Notes under the pieces: model-generated | The model's database searches: none | The model's input: the letters and a program-made list of their open reading frames with translations, nothing else | What the model was told of the DNA's origin: nothing | Program-made: the position numbers and the translations under genes | Shown here: piece by piece, positions 1-6,865 of the stretch | How the letters are laid out: every line of letters starts with the position of its first letter | Position numbering within the stretch: the stretch's first letter is position 1 | NCBI GenBank assembly: GCA_036677505.1 | Contig: JAVBWK010000027.1 | Coordinates: 19,456 to 83,455 of the forward strand | DNA from: UBA2227 sp036677505 | Lineage (GTDB): Bacteria > Bacillota_I > Bacilli_A > Erysipelotrichales > Erysipelotrichaceae | Direction of reading: 5' to 3' | DNA length: 64,000 bases

Positions 1-469
1 CAAACGGCTCACTGAACTCTTTGAGCCGGGATTCCATGTGAACATCGAAAAAGAAAGTCCCACCCAGTGTCAAATGACAGTTTACCCCGTAAAACAATGC
101 TTCGTATTGCTGAAGTGAATCGCAGTAATTGACGGAGTCGTTGGCACAGATGATGCTGTCAAATGTCTCGCCAAGATTAAAATTCAGCATGTCCAAACAG
201 AACAGCCGGATGGAATCCGGATGAAACTTCGCTGCGGTGATATCGAGCATCGGCTGACTCAGGTCAAGACCGGTCATCCGATATCCTTTTTTATGCAAAG
301 CGAGGGTCAAATCGCCGGTTCCGCAAGCCAAATCCAGAACTTTTCTGCCGTGCAGATACTTATCGAGCATTTCAGCATAACGCTCAACACCTTCAGGATC
401 GCCCATGATAGCATCATACACCTCGGCCAAACGACCATAATTCACCGTCTGATCAGATAATCCGACCAT
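1..469 (-). CDS. yqeM: Class I SAM-dependent methyltransferase, YqeM-like (partial)
   Basis: Last gene of the yqeG operon; its 3' end lies beyond the left edge, so about 156 N-terminal residues are visible. The SAM-binding motif I reads VLDLACGTGDLTLAL, followed by an acidic motif II region (MTGLDLSQPML) and CLDMLNF, as in class I Rossmann methyltransferases. The ATG at 469 has a GGAG box (TTGGAGAAGCT) and lies inside the end of rsfS, 28 bases overlapping, which implies translational coupling. In Bacillus subtilis the gene after rsfS (yqeL) is yqeM, also a putative methyltransferase, so order and family agree. The methyl acceptor is unknown. A GTG at 445 is a less likely start. Confidence 0.85.
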   Translation of the reverse strand, partial: MVGLSDQTVNYGRLAEVYDAIMGDPEGVERYAEMLDKYLHGRKVLDLACGTGDLTLALHKKGYRMTGLDLSQPMLDITAAKFHPDSIRLFCLDMLNFNLGETFDSIICANDSVNYCDSLQQYEALFYGVNCHLTLGGTFFFDVHMESRLKEFSEPF

Positions 470-765
470 AGCTTCTCCAACTGATAAAAGGCCCGTTCTT
501 CAGAAACAAACACATGAGCAATCACATCCACACAGTCCAACAGAAGCCAACGGGATTGCGCATCCCCTTCGATATGATGGACAGTATATCCGGCCTTTTC
601 TACGCTTTCTTTGATATGATCCGCAATCGCATGGACCTGGCGCAAACTCGGTGCATCACACAAAACAAACGCATCGACCATCCGCTCGTTGCGAAAGTCG
701 ATGACTTCGATGTCTGATCCTTTCTTATCTTCGATGGCTTTAATGATGATTTCCGTCAGTGTCAT
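442..765 (-). CDS. rsfS: Ribosomal silencing factor RsfS (Iojap/YbeB family)
   Basis: Protein of 107 residues, the usual size for RsfS. It carries the family features: an N-terminal helix followed by GSDIEVIDFR, then a central VLCDAPSLRQVHAIADHI stretch and SRWLLLDCVDVIAHVF, which matches the conserved region that contacts ribosomal protein uL14. RsfS binds the 50S subunit and blocks joining with 30S when nutrients are short. Its start overlaps the end of nadD-yqeK by 26 bases with an AAAGGA box upstream. The neighbours nadD, yqeK and yqeM are those of the Bacillus operon, which supports the assignment. Confidence 0.93.
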   Translation of the reverse strand: MTLTEIIIKAIEDKKGSDIEVIDFRNERMVDAFVLCDAPSLRQVHAIADHIKESVEKAGYTVHHIEGDAQSRWLLLDCVDVIAHVFVSEERAFYQLEKLWSDYLIRR

Positions 766-1783
766 TCATTCGTTCCTTTCTTAAGTATTCGGTCTGATTC
801 GCCTTGACGATCCGCATCGTCCGATGAATATCGCGAAATGCCAGATCGGTCAACAGACGTGTGTCATAGTTGCGACCCGGTTCGATCTTGTCGGCGATGT
901 ATAATATTTTTGCCAGCAGCTGATCGCTGAAACCCTGGACATGATGGGCGATGGCCTGCAGTACAGCTTTATCCCGAACATAATATTTATGCTTGAGCAT
1001 ATCAGCCGCCACATAGCTGTGCCATATCTGCGGATCCAGTGAAATCAATTGTGGCCGATAACGGCGCATCCAGAGCAACAATTGATCCTTAGGCCATTGT
1101 TTGACCGCATCATGAAATAAACCCGCCAAAACGGCTCTGTCAGCGTCAATGCCATAGCGGATGGCCAGCCGTCGGGTAAGATCCGTGACTCTGTTGACGT
1201 GATTCATCCGTTTTTCGCTGATCATGGATAAGACGATGGTTTCGGTATAAAGATTATGCATCATCATGTAACGAAGCACGCGGTGGTCGGTATCAACTGA
1301 CTTGCCCGTTCGGATATCGGTCGATGAGGCTGAATAAACTGGCAAATTCAAAACATTGAATCCTTGAGGGATGTCATACCCTTTGCGCGGATAAACTGCG
1401 ACTTCGACCATCGAACGGATCACATCAGGATCTTTCCAGCGATGAAAATCAGATGCCTGATCGGCTCCGATCAGCAGAATAAACCGGATGTCCGGATATT
1501 TCGCTCTCAACGCATTTAAAGTCGTAATCGTATAATTGGGGGTCGGTAACGATGCCTCAATATCACAGCACCGCAAATCACCATGATCCGCAATCGCCAG
1601 CTTGATCATCTTGATTCGATGATCAAACCCGGTCAGCTCGCGATCTTTCAGCGGCGCATCAAAAGCCGGGATCAGCCAGCACTGATGGGCATTTAGTTGT
1701 CGCAAGGCCCCTTTGGCCACCAGCAAATGACCGTGATGGATCGGATCAAAGGAACCGCCGAAAAGTATGACCGTCTGGTTCAT
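740..1783 (-). CDS. nadD-yqeK: Fused nicotinate-nucleotide adenylyltransferase (NadD) and YqeK HD-domain hydrolase
   Basis: Single 347-residue protein holding two enzymes that are separate neighbours in Bacillus. Residues 1 to about 190 are NadD: the nucleotidyltransferase motif FGGSFDPIHHGHLLVA and the late SASSTDIRTGKSV motif are intact, so it should adenylate nicotinate mononucleotide in NAD synthesis. Residues about 195-345 are a YqeK-type HD domain with NHVNRV, GLFHDAVKQWP, WHSYVAAD, AIAHHV and ADKIEPGR, matching the metal ligands; YqeK proteins hydrolyse Ap4A symmetrically. The gene starts with an ATGA overlap with the yhbY stop. No stop or frame shift separates the halves. Such fusions occur in Erysipelotrichia and Mollicutes, a useful lineage hint. 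Confidence 0.92.
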   Translation of the reverse strand: MNQTVILFGGSFDPIHHGHLLVAKGALRQLNAHQCWLIPAFDAPLKDRELTGFDHRIKMIKLAIADHGDLRCCDIEASLPTPNYTITTLNALRAKYPDIRFILLIGADQASDFHRWKDPDVIRSMVEVAVYPRKGYDIPQGFNVLNLPVYSASSTDIRTGKSVDTDHRVLRYMMMHNLYTETIVLSMISEKRMNHVNRVTDLTRRLAIRYGIDADRAVLAGLFHDAVKQWPKDQLLLWMRRYRPQLISLDPQIWHSYVAADMLKHKYYVRDKAVLQAIAHHVQGFSDQLLAKILYIADKIEPGRNYDTRLLTDLAFRDIHRTMRIVKANQTEYLRKERMNDTDGNHH

Positions 1784-2067
1784 GGAAGTTTGATTTTATT
1801 TTCCTTGCTTTTGCGATAAAGAATCACTGTCTTGCCGATGATCTGGACAATCTCACACTTGCAGGCTGCACTGATATCCAAAGCAACCTCCATGACCGGT
1901 GTCGGACAGGATTTGAGAATGGAAATTTTGATCAGTTCATGGGCCGTCAGTGAATCGGAGAGGGTTTTTGTCAGATTCGCCGTCACGCCGTCTTTACCGA
2001 CTTGAAAAATTGCAGGCAATGAATTGGCCAGGGAACGTAATTCGCTTTTTTGTTTTGAGGTCAACAT
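1780..2067 (-). CDS. yhbY: YhbY family RNA-binding protein (CRM domain)
   Basis: A 95-residue protein that is one CRM domain: LTSKQKSELRSLANSLPAIF at the start, then the hallmark VGKDGVTANLTKTL (GxxG-type loop) and LIKISILKSC. YhbY binds pre-50S particles and is thought to help ribosome assembly. The start shares one base with the yqeH stop (TGATG) and the end overlaps nadD-yqeK, so it is in the middle of a coupled operon. In Bacillus (yqeI) it has the same position except that aroE normally lies between yqeH and it; aroE is missing here. Confidence 0.93.
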   Translation of the reverse strand: MLTSKQKSELRSLANSLPAIFQVGKDGVTANLTKTLSDSLTAHELIKISILKSCPTPVMEVALDISAACKCEIVQIIGKTVILYRKSKENKIKLP

Positions 2068-3131
2068 CAGATAACCGCCTTTCTTAAAATGATATCACAG
2101 GGTTCGATCGTTTCCGTGGTGACGGTACAGTCACCGGATATACTGATAAAGCCGACATACATCAAAACGACATCGACTTTGGCATCGGTTTTTTTCCAGG
2201 TCTTTTTAACGGGTTTTCCGTGTTCACCGACGACGGAAGGAATTTTATCGGATGTATGATTTTGCCAGTACCCGGCGGACTGCTCGGTTTTTGTCCGGTG
2301 CACATCCACTTTCGACGGAAAATAACATACCGCACTCACAGGTGTTTTCGGTGCATCGATATGAATCATCGCACACTGACCGATAATCAGGGTCTGTCTG
2401 CCCGAAAGCTGATACACCACCGGTCTGACCGCTGATTTGGGCTGAAGCAGCTTGACCTGTGCGGGCTCCAACACATGTAACAGGTGATTGCGCATCTCGA
2501 TGCCGGGAGTATCGTAAATCGTATAGCCCCGCTGTGCAATCGGAATCAGATCCACGGTCGTGCCGGGAAACTGACTGACCGTGACCGGCAGGCGGTTTGG
2601 AAACAAAGCGTTGATCAGTGTCGATTTGCCGGCATTGGCCACCCCGAAAATCACGACATCACGATTGTTTCGGAAGATATCGATGGCCTTAAATACCTCA
2701 TCGACCCCGTCTTTGCCATAGTCACCGACGACGACCACACCTTTGGGCATCAGTCGGGCTTCTTTGCACTGACGCTGAATCATTGCGGTGATCTTGTGCT
2801 GAGAGACCGTATCCGGCAATAAGTCGCGTTTGGTTGCCACGATGATGATATCTTTATCCGGTAAATGTCGCGTCAATCCGTCGATCATACTTTCGTTTAA
2901 ATGAAACAAATCGATGACCCACAAAAACAAGGCATTCATCGCTGCCAGTTTTGCTAACAGCGCTTCCGTCTTTATCTCCGCACTGCTCGCAGCAAGATCG
3001 CCATAATGCGTCAGCCGATAACAGCGCTGACACAGCCGTGCCTCCGCCTTAGGCGTATATCCCGGGTTCTTCGGGTCTGCAATCTGTAATCGGACACCGC
3101 AGCCCTGACAATGTTCAGAATTCTTAGTCAT
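2067..3131 (-). CDS. yqeH: Circularly permuted ribosome-assembly GTPase YqeH
   Basis: Protein of 354 residues. An N-terminal zinc finger (CQGCGVRLQ ... LCQRCYRLTHYGD) is followed by the GTPase motifs in permuted order: the G4-like ATKRDLL and then the P-loop GVANAGKSTLINALF near residue 165, with the switch FPGTTVDLI and DTPGIE after it. The G4-before-G1 order is diagnostic for the YqeH/YlqF class. YqeH is needed for 30S maturation. It overlaps the yqeG stop by 8 bases and is cotranscribed with it. Length and domain order are normal for the family (about 360 residues). Confidence 0.95.
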   Translation of the reverse strand: MTKNSEHCQGCGVRLQIADPKNPGYTPKAEARLCQRCYRLTHYGDLAASSAEIKTEALLAKLAAMNALFLWVIDLFHLNESMIDGLTRHLPDKDIIIVATKRDLLPDTVSQHKITAMIQRQCKEARLMPKGVVVVGDYGKDGVDEVFKAIDIFRNNRDVVIFGVANAGKSTLINALFPNRLPVTVSQFPGTTVDLIPIAQRGYTIYDTPGIEMRNHLLHVLEPAQVKLLQPKSAVRPVVYQLSGRQTLIIGQCAMIHIDAPKTPVSAVCYFPSKVDVHRTKTEQSAGYWQNHTSDKIPSVVGEHGKPVKKTWKKTDAKVDVVLMYVGFISISGDCTVTTETIEPCDIILRKAVI

Positions 3132-3624
3132 GGGTATTCCCTTTCTTTATCAGCCACCGCTTTTCCAGCCAGCGGCTCAAGCGGGAAAATATGATATCTC
3201 TTGAAGAAATCGGTTCAACATAGATCGAGATCATCCGGTGCAGCTTAGCGCCGAGCACATCGGTCAGTATCTGATCTCCGATACAGCAGACTTCCGAAGG
3301 TTTACAATCAAACTCTCGAAGAATTCTCTTGTAATACGGAGAAAACGGTTTAAAGGCAAATCCGTATCCGGTCAGTCCGTAGGTTTCTTTGATGCCGTTA
3401 AGACGGCTGATCCGATTGTTCGATAACAAAACCACCGAAAATCCCAAAGCAGAAGCTTCATCAAGCCATGCCAACTTCGTTTCGCTGATCACATTTTTGT
3501 GATGGGGTGTCAGCGTGTTGTCAATGTCAATGACCAGCACACGGATGCCTGCCTGTTTCAGTGGTTTCAACTCGATCGATTCAACATCGTTTTCAAATCG
3601 GTCCGGACGTAGTTTTTTGATCAT
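3124..3624 (-). CDS. yqeG: YqeG family HAD-IIIA phosphatase
   Basis: First gene of the operon, 166 residues. HAD motif I is VLVIDIDNTLTPHH with both aspartates, motif II is VVLLSNN, the lysine of motif III is in FAFKPFSPYYKRIL, and motif IV is CCIGDQILTDVLGA. This pattern and length are those of YqeG, whose substrate is not firmly established. ATG at 3624 has a strong GGAGG box eight bases upstream and a TATAAT promoter beyond it. It overlaps yqeH, as in Bacillus. Confidence 0.92.
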   Translation of the reverse strand: MIKKLRPDRFENDVESIELKPLKQAGIRVLVIDIDNTLTPHHKNVISETKLAWLDEASALGFSVVLLSNNRISRLNGIKETYGLTGYGFAFKPFSPYYKRILREFDCKPSEVCCIGDQILTDVLGAKLHRMISIYVEPISSRDIIFSRLSRWLEKRWLIKKGNTHD

Positions 3625-3641
3625 GCATTTCCTCCGTGTCT

Positions 3642-3650
3642 ATTATATCA
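3642..3650 (-). promoter_or_regulatory. Extended -10 promoter of the yqeG operon
   Basis: On the minus strand TTGATATAAT gives a perfect TATAAT (3642-3647) with the TGn extension. No good -35 is seen at 17 bases, which fits an extended -10 promoter. Transcription would begin near 3635, about 11 bases before the yqeG start codon, leaving room for its GGAGG box. Confidence 0.7.
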
Positions 3651-3677
3651 AAATCTGAAGGTTTTCTGTGCAAAGTA

Positions 3678-3694
3678 TTGCATTTTCGATGCAA
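3678..3694. promoter_or_regulatory. Perfect palindrome between divergent yqeG and HAD genes
   Basis: TTGCAT-N5-ATGCAA (TTGCATTTTCGATGCAA) has perfect 6-base arms. It lies upstream of the yqeG -10 and near the start of the HAD gene, so it is positioned to be an operator for either or both. No regulator can be named. Confidence 0.4.
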
Positions 3695-3733
3695 ACTTCC
3701 TTCAAGTATGATATACCTAAGCAAGGTGAAATC

Positions 3734-4489
3734 ATGAACGTACAACTGTGTATCCTCAATGCGCAAGGCATTGTTCTCGACAACAACAAAATTCTGATCG
3801 ATCTTTGGAAGCAGACCGCACACAAACACGGTATTCCGATTTCGGATGAGTTTTTCGAAAGTATCCTGGCTGCCGGGTTCGATCAGCGAAACAAAGTATT
3901 CTACCAGTACCCCCGTTTGGCAGCGATCGAATCAGAAGTCATGGATCAGTATCGGATGCTTCCGGTCTCGTTTCACCCCGATATTGAGATTATTGCAGAG
4001 TCTTTGAAGAATCTCGGTATCAAGATTGCAGTCGTCAGTGATACGCGCCGACAAGACATAGCACCCAAGATTGATTCTTTTATGAAAAAGTACGGAGTCG
4101 AGGTGTTAGTGTGCGCTAATGAAGTGCTCAGTGGCAAACCTGATCCCAATATTTATTTTAAAGCAGCTAAACTGAGTCATGTCAAACCTCTTCACACCTT
4201 GGTCGTCGATGATTCGCGCAACGGCTGTTACAGCGCTCATCTGGCTTATATGCGAAGCGTGTTCTATCAGAACGCCCTGCCCATCAGTGAGCGGCTGTTT
4301 AAATACAGCTACCGTCAAATCAGTCAGCTGACCGATCTGATCCAAATTATCAAACAAGAAAATGACCCGCAGAGGGTCATTTGTCGTTTCTTACTCTTCC
4401 AAATCCAAGGCCATCATTTCCATGGCAGTGCTTTCCGGTTTGACCGGAATATCGACGATCGGCACTTCCTCAATTCCCGTAATCAGTGA
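3734..4489 (+). CDS. HAD-superfamily protein lacking the catalytic aspartates
   Basis: About 251 residues from the ATG at 3734 (AAGGTG box upstream); an earlier in-frame ATG at 3668 has no ribosome site. The fold is HAD type with a helical cap: motif II VVSDTRR, motif III SGKPDPNIYFKAA and motif IV LVVDDSRNGCYSA are all clear. Motif I, normally DxDGT, reads LNAQGIVLDN, so the nucleophile Asp and the acid/base Asp are Asn and Gln. It should therefore not work as a normal HAD phosphatase and may be a binding or regulatory protein. The last 40 or so codons run through a hairpin terminator and antisense to the end of parC; the C-terminus resembles no HAD sequence. Confidence 0.8.
   Translation: MNVQLCILNAQGIVLDNNKILIDLWKQTAHKHGIPISDEFFESILAAGFDQRNKVFYQYPRLAAIESEVMDQYRMLPVSFHPDIEIIAESLKNLGIKIAVVSDTRRQDIAPKIDSFMKKYGVEVLVCANEVLSGKPDPNIYFKAAKLSHVKPLHTLVVDDSRNGCYSAHLAYMRSVFYQNALPISERLFKYSYRQISQLTDLIQIIKQENDPQRVICRFLLFQIQGHHFHGSAFRFDRNIDDRHFLNSRNQ
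4361..4382. terminator. Bidirectional terminator between the HAD gene and parC
   Basis: AATGACCC-gcaga-GGGTCATT, an 8-base perfect stem. On the minus strand it is followed by TTCTTGTTTG and ends the parE-parC unit just past the parC stop at 4391. On the plus strand it is followed by TGTCGTTTCTT, a weaker tract, and lies inside the HAD reading frame. Confidence 0.75.
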
Positions 4490-6865
4490 AAATCCGTTGT
4501 CCAAAGCAATGACACTGCTGAAAGTAGCATCTTTTGCCATGATCGGTACATCTTTAAACATGATCGTTTTGAGTGATCCGTTGAGAATGTCGAAGGAATC
4601 ATAAACCGAACCGGTGATCATATAACGAACTTTCTGAGGGTTGGATTTTACTTTCTTAGCAATCAGTTCCCCACGTACCGGCCGGTTGGTCCGAAGGATA
4701 TCATTGGCCCTTATCCGCTTGCATGTTCCCTTATCACTGAGAATGACCACATAATCCGAATCTTTGATCAATCGGCATCCATAAGCGACCGCATCCATGG
4801 CTGTCAGATTCAGCGCCTTAACCCCTTTGGACTTGCACTGCACCGAAGGGATCTGATTCTGACTGTATCGTGCCAACAACCCGCCTTCGCTGACCACCAG
4901 AATGTCCTGATGTTCACCGACCAAAAAGGAACTGACAATTTCGGTTTTATGATTCAGCGTCATGGCAGCGGATACTTTGCTGTTGCGGACCAGTACCCAA
5001 TCGGCAGCCGGTGTCTTTTTGATATATCCGTCCTTACTAACCGTGACAATCCACTGATACGTCGTAAAGTCCTTGAACAAAAAGGCACTGACGATTTTAT
5101 CTTCATTTTCACCTTTGACCCACTGATTGAGGTGCGTTCCGATTTCCTTGTATTTGGCTTCATCGATCTGATATACCGGCAGGTAAGCATAATTGCCCTT
5201 TTTGGTAATCAGTATCAACGTGTCGAGAGTATCGCACTCGATCGAACCGACCAGCCGGTCCCCTTCTTTCAGACCGGTCAGACCTTCCGAAGCTGTTTTA
5301 GACCGCATCGAAACCCGCTTGAGATAGCCGTCTCTCGATACCGTGACCACGACCCGTTCATTGGCAATCATGCTCAGTTTATCGATGACGATTTCGGATA
5401 CTTCCTTTTCAATCACGCTGCGACGCGGGATAGAGAATTTCTCTTTGATTTCCTTTAACTCTTTGATGATGACGCTGCGCAGCATTTCGGGCTGATCGAT
5501 GATGGTTTTCAGATACTCCATCTCATTGATCAGCAAGGCAAATTCCTCGCGCAAAGCGACAATATCGGTGTTTGTCAAACGGTAAAGGCGCAAAGTGACA
5601 ATGGCTTCGGCCTGAGCATCGCTGAAATCGAAACTTTTGCACAGCCTTGCCTTGGCATCAGCTTTATCCTTGGACGAACGGATGATCGCAATGATTTCAT
5701 CGAGGATCGACACGGCTTTGATCAGACCTTCGAGAATGTGCAGACGGTCCTCCATTTTGGCATAGCGGTACTGACTGCGTTTGAGCACGACCTCTTTGCG
5801 ATGAGCAATGTAAGCATCCAGCAAGCCGAAAATGCCGAGCTGGACCGGCCGCTGATGCACGATGGCCACCATGTTGATATTGTATGAAACCTGCAGATCG
5901 GTGCTTTTGTATATGACATTGGTCACCAGATTCGCATCTGTTTCTTTGCGCAGATCGATTACGATCCGCAATCCGTTACGATCGGATTCATCCCTGACAT
6001 CCAGGATGCCATCGACGGTTTTATTGAGCCGGATGTCGTCGAGTTTTCTGACGACATTGGCCTTGATGACTTCATACGGGATTTCGGTGATGATGATCTG
6101 TTTGATCGTCTTGGTTTCTCTGACTTCCAGTTTACTGCGGATGATGACCTTCCCTTTACCGGATGCGAAGTAATCCCGGATGCCCTCTTCCCCCTGAACG
6201 ATCGCTCCGGTCGGAAAATCCGGTCCCTGACAGATGTCCATGATTTCTTCCAGGGTGCAAAACGGCGTATTCATCCGGTAGATTGTGGCGTCGATGATTT
6301 CACCGAGATTGTGGGGCGGGATGTTAGTTGCATATCCGGCTGAGATCCCGGTAGCTCCGTTGACCAATAGCTGCGGATAGCCGGCAGGCAGGACGGTCGG
6401 TTCTTCCGTGGTATCATCAAAATTCAGGGTAAAAGGCACGGTCTGCTCGTCAATGTCGGTCAAAAGATGCTGAGCAAATGCAGACAGACGAGCCTCGGTA
6501 TAACGCATGGCCGCGGCCGGATCATCATCGATTGATCCGTTATTGCCCTGCATATCAACTAAAGGGATATTCATTTTCCAGGGCTGCGACAGACGCACCA
6601 TGGCTTCGTAAACGCTCGAATCGCCGTGGGGGTGATAATTACCGATGACCAGACCGACGGTCTTTGCGGACTTCCGATAAGTCTTATCGGCGGTGTTGCC
6701 ATCGTTATGCATGGCATACAGGATACGACGCTGAACCGGTTTGCATCCGTCGCGCGCATCCGGCAGCGCCCGATCCTGAATGATGTATTTGGAATAGCGG
6801 CCGAAGCGGTCTTCCATTACATCTTCCAGGGCTAACGTTTTAATCACTGATTGTTCGTCCGCCAT
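4391..6865 (-). CDS. parC: DNA topoisomerase IV subunit A
   Basis: The ATG at 6865 with AAGGAGG seven bases upstream gives 824 residues; a longer frame upstream has no such signal. The N-terminus shows YSKYIIQDRALPDARDG, the quinolone region YHPHGDSSVYEAMVRLSQPW and the catalytic tyrosine region AAAMRYTEARLS. The SQPWK and LVDMQGNNGSIDDDPAAA wording matches Gram-positive ParC rather than GyrA. Ser and Glu sit at the two residues (80 and 84 in Staphylococcus aureus GrlA) whose change gives quinolone resistance, so the site is wild type. The C-terminal part is the beta-pinwheel DNA-wrapping domain. It overlaps the end of parE by 26 bases. ParC cuts and rejoins DNA to decatenate chromosomes. Confidence 0.94.
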   Translation of the reverse strand: MADEQSVIKTLALEDVMEDRFGRYSKYIIQDRALPDARDGCKPVQRRILYAMHNDGNTADKTYRKSAKTVGLVIGNYHPHGDSSVYEAMVRLSQPWKMNIPLVDMQGNNGSIDDDPAAAMRYTEARLSAFAQHLLTDIDEQTVPFTLNFDDTTEEPTVLPAGYPQLLVNGATGISAGYATNIPPHNLGEIIDATIYRMNTPFCTLEEIMDICQGPDFPTGAIVQGEEGIRDYFASGKGKVIIRSKLEVRETKTIKQIIITEIPYEVIKANVVRKLDDIRLNKTVDGILDVRDESDRNGLRIVIDLRKETDANLVTNVIYKSTDLQVSYNINMVAIVHQRPVQLGIFGLLDAYIAHRKEVVLKRSQYRYAKMEDRLHILEGLIKAVSILDEIIAIIRSSKDKADAKARLCKSFDFSDAQAEAIVTLRLYRLTNTDIVALREEFALLINEMEYLKTIIDQPEMLRSVIIKELKEIKEKFSIPRRSVIEKEVSEIVIDKLSMIANERVVVTVSRDGYLKRVSMRSKTASEGLTGLKEGDRLVGSIECDTLDTLILITKKGNYAYLPVYQIDEAKYKEIGTHLNQWVKGENEDKIVSAFLFKDFTTYQWIVTVSKDGYIKKTPAADWVLVRNSKVSAAMTLNHKTEIVSSFLVGEHQDILVVSEGGLLARYSQNQIPSVQCKSKGVKALNLTAMDAVAYGCRLIKDSDYVVILSDKGTCKRIRANDILRTNRPVRGELIAKKVKSNPQKVRYMITGSVYDSFDILNGSLKTIMFKDVPIMAKDATFSSVIALDNGFSLITGIEEVPIVDIPVKPESTAMEMMALDLEE

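Noticed and set aside
4391..6865. parC as gyrA
   Set aside because: The residues around the quinolone region (SQPW, LVDMQGNNGSIDDDP) and pairing with parE fit topoisomerase IV better.
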